Origin: a virus
Length of the DNA: 41,013 bases
Direction: 5' to 3' (one strand)
Virus record (IMG/VR): IMGVR_UViG_3300046737_000067
Coordinates: 1 to 41,013 of that record
Below the pieces are notes generated by a model that worked only from the letters and a program-made list of their open reading frames with translations, ran no database searches and was not told the origin of the DNA. Of this stretch, positions 12,769 through 18,741 are shown in pieces. The position numbers and the translations under genes are program-made. The first letter of the stretch is position 1, and every line of letters starts with the position of its first letter.

Positions 12769-14751
12769 CTACTCACGAGAAGACCGAGTGGCCTCACCAG
12801 AGCCGTTAACAAGGGCCGTCAGGCCGGCGGCCGTGAGCGTGTAGGGCGCGCGTTGTTTGTCGGGGGGCGCCATCAAGCCCGCCAGGACGAGTCGGCTGAC
12901 CGAGGCATTGACGGCTTCCTTGTTCGCATGGAGGGCGACACGAAAGCGTTCGAACGAGGTCAGGCCGTCAGGATGGGTCCGCAGGACCTGCAGCATACGC
13001 CGATCGAAGGCGTGCTCGGCGGCGTCGGTCGTGCGCTGGCGTTCGGCCTGCACATCCCCATCACTGCGCATGTCGGGGTCAATGACGCAGGAGGTGACGG
13101 GTTTTCCGTGGCGGTCGCGCTCGGGGAAGGTCACGCGCTGGCGTCGGCACCGGAGCGGCGCCGGGCGTTCGCCGTCGCGCACTTTCTGCGTCGTTAGGGT
13201 GAGGGGGGCCGATTGCGTAGAGGGATCATAGGTCCCCGCTTCCAGATACAGCGTGGCGTCCACGTTACCGCGGAAGGCGCTGGACCCACGTTCACGCTTC
13301 TTGGTGCTTTCCCCGTCCTGCCACCCGGCGTGATGGATGAGCAAGGCCGCCGCCGTGGGCACAGCCGCCAAGACGCGCCGAATGGCCCGCAGATAGGCGC
13401 TGACCGATTCGCTGCTGTCTTCCGAACCGGTGAGGCTGGCGCGCACGGTGTCGATCATCACGAGCACGATCGGCGGGCGGCCAGACTGCGCGAGCTCAGC
13501 GGCGAGCGTGGTCAGCGCCTGGCGCACATCATGCTCCCCGGCGGACCGCTGTTCGCCCTCCCGTGTCACCACCGGCGACAACGGCGCGTCGGCGCGAATA
13601 TGGTAGACGTGCTCAAGCCGCGCCTGTCGATGCTCGCGCAGGGCTCGGAGCCGGAGCCCGATGGCATCCCCTTCGTAGCCGATATGCACGACAGACCCTG
13701 GCGTTAGACTGCGCCCGTGCCACGACAGCCCGGCGCTGACTGCGGCGGCGAGGTCAAGCGCGATGAAGGTCTTGCCGCCCCCGCTTTCCGCGACGAGCAC
13801 GGTAATACACCCGGCCCACGCCACGCTTTCGACAATTTCAGTCGGGGGAGCGGTCTGCATCGCCTCGTCCGCCGAGAGCACGCGCAAGGTCGGCCGTGGG
13901 ACTTCGTCGGCGTCAGGCGGAGGCGTGTCGAGGTCTGGCGGTTCGCAGCCCGTGCACATCTCGCTCCCGCAGCGGGGACAGGCGCTCGGGTCGCACGCGC
14001 CAGCGAGCGCCTCGAGTTCTGCGACGGTATGACCGGCGTCGAGCCAGTCGCTTACGTCCCCGCCGTCGCCAGCGTGGAAGAACGGCGGGACCGTGACCGT
14101 CGCAATGCCGGCGTCCGCGAGATGGCGCGCGCCGGCGGCGACATGGGCGGCGCCCGGCGGATCGTCATCCTGGAGGAGCACGCACTCGCGCACGCCTGCG
14201 GCGACGAGAGCGGCCGATTCGACCGCGTCCCATTTCCCCGCGCCGCCGCTATTGCAGGTCGCTGGCAGCCCCAGCGACCACAACCGATTGACGTCTTTCT
14301 CGCCTTCACACACAAACAGGCGCGCGTGTCCGGCGAGCTCCGGCAAGCGGAACGGGAGTCGCGTCACCCCCTTGAGATTCCACGTCCACGGCTGGCCGCC
14401 ATTGCTGGTTGGCCGTCGTTGTTTAAACTGTTTCTTCGCGCCGGGCGGTGTGCGGAGTTGCACGACCTGATAGCGCAGCACGCCTGCAGCATCGCGATAG
14501 TCGTGCGTGGCGAGGAGGTCGAGCGACGCACGGACGCGCGCTGGCGAGACATCGTCGTGCGTGAGGCCAGCGGCGGCGAGCAGCGCATCAAGGGGACAAT
14601 GCTGGGACCAGCATTTAAACAGCACATGCGTATCGCCGTTCGTGATGACCAGCGAGCCGCCACCATGCACGGGGCAGATGGTGCGGTATTGGTTGGGACC
14701 GACACGGCGCGCGGGAGGGAAATGGGTCAGGATCTCGGCAAGCGCAAGCAT
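12769..14751 (-). CDS. Primase-helicase (CHC2-type zinc finger, TOPRIM and RepA-like ATPase domains)
   Basis: A 660-residue replication protein. Residues 26-52 (C26-P-V-H29, C47, C52) make a primase-type zinc site. Residues 143-200 are a TOPRIM domain (RLFVCEGEKDVNRLW with its glutamate, then VLLQDDDPPG acidic cluster). A second Cys cluster lies at 253-269. Residues about 305-505 are a RepA/AAA-type helicase with Walker A AESGGGKT at 321-328, Walker B VLVMIDT around 429-435 and sensor LLIHHAG. The C-terminus is likely a winged helix. It probably primes and unwinds phage DNA while the host supplies polymerase. Confidence 0.88.
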   Translation of the reverse strand: MLALAEILTHFPPARRVGPNQYRTICPVHGGGSLVITNGDTHVLFKCWSQHCPLDALLAAAGLTHDDVSPARVRASLDLLATHDYRDAAGVLRYQVVQLRTPPGAKKQFKQRRPTSNGGQPWTWNLKGVTRLPFRLPELAGHARLFVCEGEKDVNRLWSLGLPATCNSGGAGKWDAVESAALVAAGVRECVLLQDDDPPGAAHVAAGARHLADAGIATVTVPPFFHAGDGGDVSDWLDAGHTVAELEALAGACDPSACPRCGSEMCTGCEPPDLDTPPPDADEVPRPTLRVLSADEAMQTAPPTEIVESVAWAGCITVLVAESGGGKTFIALDLAAAVSAGLSWHGRSLTPGSVVHIGYEGDAIGLRLRALREHRQARLEHVYHIRADAPLSPVVTREGEQRSAGEHDVRQALTTLAAELAQSGRPPIVLVMIDTVRASLTGSEDSSESVSAYLRAIRRVLAAVPTAAALLIHHAGWQDGESTKKRERGSSAFRGNVDATLYLEAGTYDPSTQSAPLTLTTQKVRDGERPAPLRCRRQRVTFPERDRHGKPVTSCVIDPDMRSDGDVQAERQRTTDAAEHAFDRRMLQVLRTHPDGLTSFERFRVALHANKEAVNASVSRLVLAGLMAPPDKQRAPYTLTAAGLTALVNGSGEATRSSRE

Positions 14752-14955
14752 CTAGGCGTCCAGGTCTGGGAAACGGAGGCCGCAATCGAGACATTTGTCA
14801 AAACTGCCCTTGTCGCGGAGATTCCGACTCCCACAGCGGGGGCACGTCTCGGGGTTGTTCGGCCAGTGACAGCCGCAATCGTCGCAGTGAAAACAGAAAT
14901 CGGCGCCGAAATGGATCGCACAGCCGTCACATAGGGGACATACACACTCAGGCAT
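14752..14955 (-). CDS. Small double zinc-ribbon protein (67 aa)
   Basis: There are several CxxC pairs (CPLCDGC, CFHCDDCGC, CPRCGS, CLDCGLRFP), enough for two zinc ribbons. It ends with TAG directly before the primase-helicase ATG, so the two are co-expressed. It may help primase or DNA binding; this is inference from its neighbour. Confidence 0.7.
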   Translation of the reverse strand: MPECVCPLCDGCAIHFGADFCFHCDDCGCHWPNNPETCPRCGSRNLRDKGSFDKCLDCGLRFPDLDA

Positions 14956-14983
14956 GAGGCGCCCTCTTGTCAGGGGCTAGGGG

Positions 14984-15055
14984 CGCTGAGGGCCGCGAGT
15001 GGAACAAGCACTCGCGCGCCGTTGCAGGCGAGCCCTGGCCGGGGCCGCCTCAGCG
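14984..15055 (-). other. Nested-stem RNA-like element
   Basis: CGCTGAGG (14984-14991) pairs perfectly with CCTCAGCG (15048-15055). Inside, CGCGAGTG (14994-15001) pairs with CACTCGCG (15009-15016) around a 7-base loop, and there is room for a further short CGCC/GGCG stem. The multi-branched shape recalls a tRNA in size (72 bases) but lacks a T-arm and a standard anticodon arm order. Confidence 0.5.
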
Positions 15056-15085
15056 TCGGTAGCAATGTAACCGGAAACTTATACA

Positions 15086-15099
15086 CCCGTGTGCACGGG
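15086..15099. promoter_or_regulatory. 14-base palindrome in primase leader
   Basis: CCCGTG-TG-CACGGG is a perfect inverted repeat with a two-base centre. It is the right size for a dimeric regulator's operator but could also be a small hairpin in RNA. Confidence 0.35.
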
Positions 15100-15189
15100 C
15101 ACGGCTACCGCAAGATATTGGGGCCATCGCGCCGATCCCTTGTGTAGGACAAACACTGACACGCTGCCGCTAAGTGGACCCCCCGCAGG

Positions 15190-15393
15190 CTACTTATGGG
15201 CGCACCGTTTGGGAATGCCCACACCACAGACATGCTCCCCAGACGAGACGCATACCGTCTCGACCCAGCGATGATTGCGGCCCTTGACGAACCGTGTATG
15301 CGCCATGATGCCGGGCGTCGCTTTTCGCCCCTTCACCCAGCGGCCACAGCGTGGACACTTCCGCAAGGGAAACGGCCCAGGGCTCGCGCTCAT
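15190..15393 (-). CDS. Small zinc-finger-like protein (67 aa)
   Basis: ATG 15393 opens MSASPGPFPLRKCPRCGRWV, with KCPRCG as one Cys pair and VCVSSGEHVCG plus a late Cys as a possible second. It overlaps the end of the RuvC-like gene by four bases (ATGA). It is likely an accessory DNA-binding protein, but no family could be named. Confidence 0.5.
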   Translation of the reverse strand: MSASPGPFPLRKCPRCGRWVKGRKATPGIMAHTRFVKGRNHRWVETVCVSSGEHVCGVGIPKRCAHK

Positions 15394-15893
15394 CGTTGCA
15401 CGCCCGTGACGGCCGGTGCCGACGCCGCTGGATGCGTGTCGAGCCAGGTGACCGCGACCGCCAGCGCCGCGAAGTGATGCCCGTGCAGGCCGTAGAGGGG
15501 ACCGGGCGTCGCCTTGCGGCCGATGGCCGCCGACCCGCCGAAGCGGTCGAGCAGGCTCTGTCGCACGTTCGCATCCTTCGCCCGCATCGAGCCGCACAGG
15601 TGGAGCTTGACCGCGCGCCGCGGCAGCCGATACCGCTCGAGCCCCGGCCACGCTTCGTAGAACCGGCCGGTCCAGAAGACCGTCTCAAAGGTTTCGGCCC
15701 CGACCGCCATGCCCATCGCTTCGATCTGCTCGAGCACGAGCGTGGCCGAGGCTGGCGCTCGCCGGCAGCGCGCGAGAATCTCGCCGTTCAGGGCAAGGAC
15801 GGCATCGAGCACGGACAGCCCCTGCGCGCCCGTCTGGACGACGACGAGCGCGGACTGCAGGGTGCCGGGGTCTACCGCGTAGAGCACGCTCAC
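15390..15893 (-). CDS. RuvC-like Holliday junction resolvase
   Basis: Starting at GTG 15893 (overlapping the upstream stop as GTGA) gives 167 residues, the usual RuvC length. The RNase H-fold acidic residues are visible: D8 in YAVDPGT, E55 in LVLEQIEAMG, and D107 in the KLHLCGSMRAKDANVRQSLL stretch. The WTGRFYEAW and KDANVRQ segments are typical of phage RuvC-type nucleases. It would resolve branched DNA produced by recombination-driven replication before packaging, and works logically with the exonuclease-annealase gene on the other arm. Confidence 0.75.
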   Translation of the reverse strand: MSVLYAVDPGTLQSALVVVQTGAQGLSVLDAVLALNGEILARCRRAPASATLVLEQIEAMGMAVGAETFETVFWTGRFYEAWPGLERYRLPRRAVKLHLCGSMRAKDANVRQSLLDRFGGSAAIGRKATPGPLYGLHGHHFAALAVAVTWLDTHPAASAPAVTGVQR

Positions 15894-16075
15894 GCGGGCG
15901 CCTGGGGCGTCAGGCGGGCCGCCGGCGCGTCGTCGTCGAGGGGCAGGGTCTGCGGCACCGGGACGGGCGGTGGCGGCTCGCGCACGGGCCGCGGCAGGGC
16001 ATCGTGCGCCGCACAGACGGACGAGCCCGCCCGCGCCAGGCACGGGCAATCGCGCTCGCGGCAGGGGCGGCTCAT
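15890..16075 (-). CDS. Small Cys-rich, Pro-rich protein (61 aa)
   Basis: The N-terminus MSRPCRERDCPCLARAG plus SSVCAAH has four Cys and one His in 23 residues, enough for one zinc. The rest is a Pro-rich tail. It overlaps both neighbours, supporting translation. Its role is unknown. Confidence 0.55.
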   Translation of the reverse strand: MSRPCRERDCPCLARAGSSVCAAHDALPRPVREPPPPVPVPQTLPLDDDAPAARLTPQAPA

Positions 16076-16179
16076 CGCCCATCCTTCCAGTCCCGGTCGA
16101 GCGCGGCGACCCAGAGCACCATGACGGCGACGGCGCCGAACAGGGCACCGGCGGCGAGCAGCATAAGGTCGTGGATCAT
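16072..16179 (-). CDS. Small single-span membrane protein (35 aa)
   Basis: ATG 16179 gives MIHDLMLLAAGALFGAVAVM, then VLWVAALDRDWKDGR. It is a hydrophobic span with a charged C-terminal tail, overlapping its neighbours on both sides by four bases (ATGA). It is too short for routine gene finding but well supported by the overlaps. Its function is unknown. Confidence 0.55.
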   Translation of the reverse strand: MIHDLMLLAAGALFGAVAVMVLWVAALDRDWKDGR

Positions 16180-16475
16180 CGCTGCCTCGCGGCAAGCATC
16201 GCGTCGGCCATCTGGTAAGCCCACGTAGCAGCCTCTTCAGTATCACCAGTGCCGCATTCATCGCCAATGCGTTCCAGTCTGCGAATAGTTGCCTGACTGC
16301 CGAGGAGGCCGCCCATGGCCTGCCCCGCGAAGTAGTCGCGCAGCGTCATGCCGCCGACATTCTCCCCAACAATTCTCAGCGTCATTACCGGCACACCATA
16401 GGCGTCTTTCTCGCGAGACTGATGCTGTTGGATGGTGAGCGTCGGAAACGCCGGCCCGCCGTCGTTGGTTGCCAT
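16176..16475 (-). CDS. Phage protein of the NDGGPAFP type (99 aa)
   Basis: The product begins MATNDGGPAFPTLTIQQHQS and contains GGMTLRDYFAGQAMGGLLG and a C-terminal AYQMADAMLAAR helix. This arrangement recurs in many phages of different hosts, usually among early genes. Its function has not been established. ATG 16475 was chosen because the conserved start lies there. It is the first gene of the leftward arm, 73 bases from the divergent first rightward gene. Confidence 0.75.
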   Translation of the reverse strand: MATNDGGPAFPTLTIQQHQSREKDAYGVPVMTLRIVGENVGGMTLRDYFAGQAMGGLLGSQATIRRLERIGDECGTGDTEEAATWAYQMADAMLAARQR

Positions 16476-16496
16476 GCGCGCACGGTAGCACACACA

Positions 16497-16510
16497 TTGC
16501 GCGTGCGCAA
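16497..16510. promoter_or_regulatory. Operator-like palindrome
   Basis: TTGCGC-GT-GCGCAA is a perfect inverted repeat with a two-base centre, placed directly upstream of the rightward -35 and inside any leftward promoter. A protein bound here could set the balance between the two arms. No repressor gene was identified. Confidence 0.5.
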
Positions 16511-16512
16511 GT

Positions 16513-16541
16513 TTGACAATTGCTCGCGCAGGCGGTATCGT
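16513..16541 (+). promoter_or_regulatory. Sigma70-like promoter, rightward early arm
   Basis: TTGACA at 16513-16518, a 17-base spacer and TATCGT at 16536-16541. The expected start of transcription falls on or next to ATG 16549, so the first mRNA would be leaderless or nearly so. Confidence 0.6.
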
Positions 16542-16548
16542 GGCGCGC

Positions 16549-16743
16549 ATGAAACGGTATCTCAAAGCCGGCCGGCGCTTGTCGCTGAGCTTGACCCGCT
16601 ACCAGCCTCGCAGCCGCCAATACGTGCGCACCGGCAAGACCCGAACGACGGCGGTCGAAACCGAGCGCGAAGAAACGGCATTCTGGCGGCATATCGAGGC
16701 GGCGGTCGATGATTGGGAGAAAATTGCGAATACCGCAAAATAA
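16549..16743 (+). CDS. Small basic hypothetical protein (64 aa), likely leaderless
   Basis: The product MKRYLKAGRRLSLSLTRYQP is strongly basic and then shifts to an acidic helix (EREETAFWRHIEAAVDDWEKI). It is the first gene of the rightward arm, and its ATG coincides with the predicted transcription start. Early position and charge are compatible with a host-interaction or nucleic-acid-binding protein, but nothing specific is shown. Confidence 0.55.
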   Translation: MKRYLKAGRRLSLSLTRYQPRSRQYVRTGKTRTTAVETEREETAFWRHIEAAVDDWEKIANTAK

Positions 16744-16746
16744 TGC

Positions 16747-16775
16747 TTGCAAACAAACTTGAATGGTTTTATAGT
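16747..16775 (+). promoter_or_regulatory. Sigma70-like promoter, second rightward
   Basis: TTGCAA at 16747-16752, a 17-base spacer and TATAGT at 16770-16775. It lies in an AT-richer 82-base gap before the 82-residue gene. This is the best-matching promoter in the window. Confidence 0.65.
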
Positions 16776-16825
16776 GGTTCCTGTCGGGCGGGAATGGACC
16801 CGGACGACGAGCAAAGGCGAAGACA

Positions 16826-17074
16826 ATGCAGAAGGCGACACGGAACGAATTCCTTACGGCGGTCGGCACAGTGAATGCCGACATTCTGACTGCTGGTCAG
16901 CGCGGAGGGCTGGTCGTCAAGACGACATATCCCGGCGTCGCTGATCGTATCCACGGCATGGCGCGAAGTTGCGAATTGCGAACGCTTCAGACTGTCGCGG
17001 AAAACGAGGCCAAGCCGTGGTTGCCTATCTACGTGGTCAGCGTTAAAGGGTTCCGTCAGGAAGGGGGCCGCTAA
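16826..17074 (+). CDS. Early hypothetical protein (82 aa)
   Basis: The sequence MQKATRNEFLTAVGTVNADI and a middle GGLVVKTTYPGVADRIHGMARS suggest a small mixed alpha/beta fold. It is preceded by a good promoter and overlaps the next ATG by one base (TAATG). It is not recognised. Confidence 0.65.
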   Translation: MQKATRNEFLTAVGTVNADILTAGQRGGLVVKTTYPGVADRIHGMARSCELRTLQTVAENEAKPWLPIYVVSVKGFRQEGGR

Positions 17075-17286
17075 TGCCCAACGAATTCCAGACCCACGGC
17101 ACGGACTACGAGCTCGGCGCGCGTCGGATGCAGGTCGTGCTGCTGCAAGACGCCCTGCGCCGCTACGGCGCGCACCGCGACTGGTGCCATACCGCGCACG
17201 GCTCCCCCTGCAACTGCGGGCTAGCCGAGGCGCTCCGTATCGGACCCGATGCCCGCGAGGTCTGCGGGCTGCAGGAGGCGAAATGA
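17074..17286 (+). CDS. Small His/Cys-containing hypothetical protein (70 aa)
   Basis: It contains YGAHRDWCHTAHGSPCNCGLAEAL, with three Cys and several His that could bind zinc. The ends overlap both neighbours. Its function is unknown. Confidence 0.6.
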   Translation: MPNEFQTHGTDYELGARRMQVVLLQDALRRYGAHRDWCHTAHGSPCNCGLAEALRIGPDAREVCGLQEAK

Positions 17287-17501
17287 ACATCTTCGGCGCG
17301 ATCGCCAAAATCTTCACCGATGCCGCCCCGGACCCGCGCGAAGCCGGCGCCGGCCACGTCTACCGCTGCACGGTCTGCGCGTGGCGCGACCGCGGCGGGA
17401 TGCTCGCGGCGGCGCATCACCGCGCGACCGGCCACCCCGTGCGCGGCGTCGCATGGCCGAAAGACTGGCCGGATGCGAAGTTTGTCGAGGTGCAGAAGTG
17501 A
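17283..17501 (+). CDS. Small C2H2-like zinc-finger protein (72 aa)
   Basis: From ATG 17283 (ATGA overlap), residues 28-50 read YRCTVCAWRDRGGMLAAAHH followed by RATGHP. CxxC followed by spaced histidines fits a single C2H2-type finger. It could bind DNA or a host protein; no target is evident. Confidence 0.6.
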   Translation: MNIFGAIAKIFTDAAPDPREAGAGHVYRCTVCAWRDRGGMLAAAHHRATGHPVRGVAWPKDWPDAKFVEVQK

Positions 17502-17665
17502 CCACCGTCACCGCACGAAAGCCGATGAACCACGCCGCGAAGGTTCGCGCACAGCGGCGCCGAATCATTGAATTGTTGCATGAGGCGAACAAACTCCGCG
17601 AGGAGCGAAACGAATGGAAGGCGCGATTCGATGCGCTCATCGCGCGGATGCCGGTGACCCGCTAA
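17498..17665 (+). CDS. Small basic coiled-coil protein (55 aa)
   Basis: GTG 17498 overlaps the upstream stop (GTGA). The product has a basic N-terminus (TARKPMNHAAKVRAQRRRI) leading into a heptad-like helix (IELLHEANKLREERNEWKARF), the layout of a small bZIP-like or DNA-associated protein. No homologue is recognised. Confidence 0.5.
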   Translation: MTTVTARKPMNHAAKVRAQRRRIIELLHEANKLREERNEWKARFDALIARMPVTR

Positions 17666-17964
17666 TGGGCCGCCGCTTCGTGGACGCCATTTGGATCAAC
17701 CAGCGCCTCGACCGCCGCGATCGGCGGTTCCAGCGGGAGCAGGCAATTCGTAATTCTCAACTTCGGTTGGCCGGCAGTCCGGTGCCGGCTGCACGCGAGC
17801 GCCGGGAGTCGCTGGCGAACGGTCAACCGACTCATCTTCGGCCGGTGGCGACTGAACCCCGCCTGGGCAATGACGTTCAGGACATGACGGCGAGAGAGAG
17901 CGTCCCGTGTCAGCCGGTCGAACCTTCCACAGACGAAACGAGGACACATGGCACGGATGAGTGA
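17665..17964 (+). CDS. Hypothetical Arg-rich protein (99 aa)
   Basis: The product starts MGRRFVDAIWINQRLDRRDR and has a basic helical first half and a polar, probably disordered C-terminus. It overlaps its neighbours on both sides (TAATG at the start, 17 bases at the end). It is not recognised. Confidence 0.5.
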   Translation: MGRRFVDAIWINQRLDRRDRRFQREQAIRNSQLRLAGSPVPAARERRESLANGQPTHLRPVATEPRLGNDVQDMTARESVPCQPVEPSTDETRTHGTDE

Positions 17965-18148
17965 GATGGCGACGGTTCTGGCAAAACTCGACGCCGACAT
18001 CGACCGGTTGACCCACATGCGCGATTACCTGACGGCCGTGAGCGACTATGCCGCCGTGCGTAGCAACGGCGAGGCTGAGGCGCCGGCCCCCCGCAAGCGC
18101 GGTCGCAAGCCGAAGGCGAAGGGCGAACCGGCGGCGGGGACGTTCTAA
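17948..18148 (+). CDS. Small protein with AT-hook-like tail (66 aa)
   Basis: The N-terminal helix (MSEMATVLAKLDADIDRLTHMRDYL) is coiled-coil-like. The C-terminus PRKRGRKPKAKG matches the RGRP-type AT-hook pattern that binds the DNA minor groove. A DNA-bending or silencing-antagonist function is possible but inferred only from this motif. Confidence 0.6.
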   Translation: MARMSEMATVLAKLDADIDRLTHMRDYLTAVSDYAAVRSNGEAEAPAPRKRGRKPKAKGEPAAGTF

Positions 18149-18202
18149 GGTTCCGTGGCGCGGCTGTTTCCTTCGCCGGACGGTCGCGTTCCAAACCGGG
18201 CC

Positions 18203-18236
18203 TGGTCCGGCCCCGGGCGGAAGCAAGCCCGGACCA
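18203..18236 (+). repeat. Perfect 8-bp inverted repeat in the gap before the HNH gene
   Basis: TGGTCCGG (18203-18210) pairs with CCGGACCA (18229-18236) across an 18-base loop within the 98-base gap 18149-18246. No T-run follows, so it is not a standard terminator. It could shield the HNH gene or slow transcription. Confidence 0.4.
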
Positions 18237-18246
18237 CTTCGCGCTA

Positions 18247-18741
18247 ATGGAGGCGCATCCAATGGAATACGGCGACAAGTTCAGAGAGCGATTCCGATCG
18301 CGCATTCAAACCGTTGACGATGCGACATCGTGCTGGCTGTGGCAACGCGGGCTCGACCGCCACGGATACGGCGCGATTAGTCTCAATGGAAAGATGCTGA
18401 AGGCCCACCGCGTTTCCTGGGAGCTTGAAAACGGCGATATCCCAGACGAGATGTGCGTCTGCCATCACTGCGATGTGCCCGCCTGTGTCAGGCCGTCCCA
18501 CTTGTTTCTCGGCACGCACGCCGACAATTCAGCCGACATGGTGACAAAGAACCGGGTCAACCGACAGCCGCGCAAGTTTGGCGTCGAAAACGGAGGCTCC
18601 AAAATCACGCCGGAAAGTGTCCTGCAAATCAGAGCGATGGTTGCTTCGGGCATGAAGACGCGCGACGTTGGCGCATTGTTCGGCATTTGCAGTTCGCAGG
18701 TCAGCAACATCACACGGCGTATTCATTGGAGAAACGTATGA
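18247..18741 (+). CDS. HNH homing endonuclease (CHHC type)
   Basis: This 164-residue protein has the layout CWLWQRGLDRHGYG, then AHRVSWELENGDIPDEMCVC and HHCDVPACVRPSHLFLG, the HNH_3-like core (VCHHCD ... C ... PSHLFLGT ... N). A C-terminal helix-turn-helix (TRDVGALFGICSSQVSNITRR) adds specificity. It is paralogous to the gene at 40141-40620. It overlaps the next gene by ATGA, so it now drives or shares translation with the recombination gene. A start at ATG 18262 is also possible. Confidence 0.87.
   Translation: MEAHPMEYGDKFRERFRSRIQTVDDATSCWLWQRGLDRHGYGAISLNGKMLKAHRVSWELENGDIPDEMCVCHHCDVPACVRPSHLFLGTHADNSADMVTKNRVNRQPRKFGVENGGSKITPESVLQIRAMVASGMKTRDVGALFGICSSQVSNITRRIHWRNV

Larger units (their letters stand above)
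14956..15189 (-). promoter_or_regulatory. Structured untranslated region upstream of the primase operon
   Basis: 234 bases lack any credible gene. The part nearest the zinc-ribbon start has nested perfect stems (8 bp at 14984-14991/15048-15055 enclosing 8 bp at 14994-15001/15009-15016). Further upstream on the transcript is a 14-base palindrome at 15086-15099. It is likely a 5' leader or attenuator for the primase operon and perhaps its promoter region. No convincing -35/-10 pair was found. Confidence 0.5.
16476..16548. promoter_or_regulatory. Divergent control region between the two transcription arms
   Basis: All minus-strand genes to the left and plus-strand early genes to the right start from this 73-base region. 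It contains the rightward promoter (16513-16541), an operator-like palindrome (16497-16510) and, on the minus strand, a TTGTCA hexamer at 16514-16519 that could serve leftward transcription, although its -10 is unclear. Confidence 0.65.

Noticed and set aside
12597-12812. A collagen-like Gly-Pro-Thr protein on the minus strand across the repeats
   Set aside because: The GPT pattern is simply the nine-base repeat read in frame; the frame overlaps terS and the primase gene ends and has no supported start.
14984-15055. A tRNA gene
   Set aside because: The length fits, but the stems are in the wrong order, no T-arm sequence is present and the 7-base loop lacks a purine at position 37.
16476-16548. 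A lysogeny switch
   Set aside because: No integrase, excisionase, repressor or attachment site was found in the genome; the palindrome alone does not show lysogeny.
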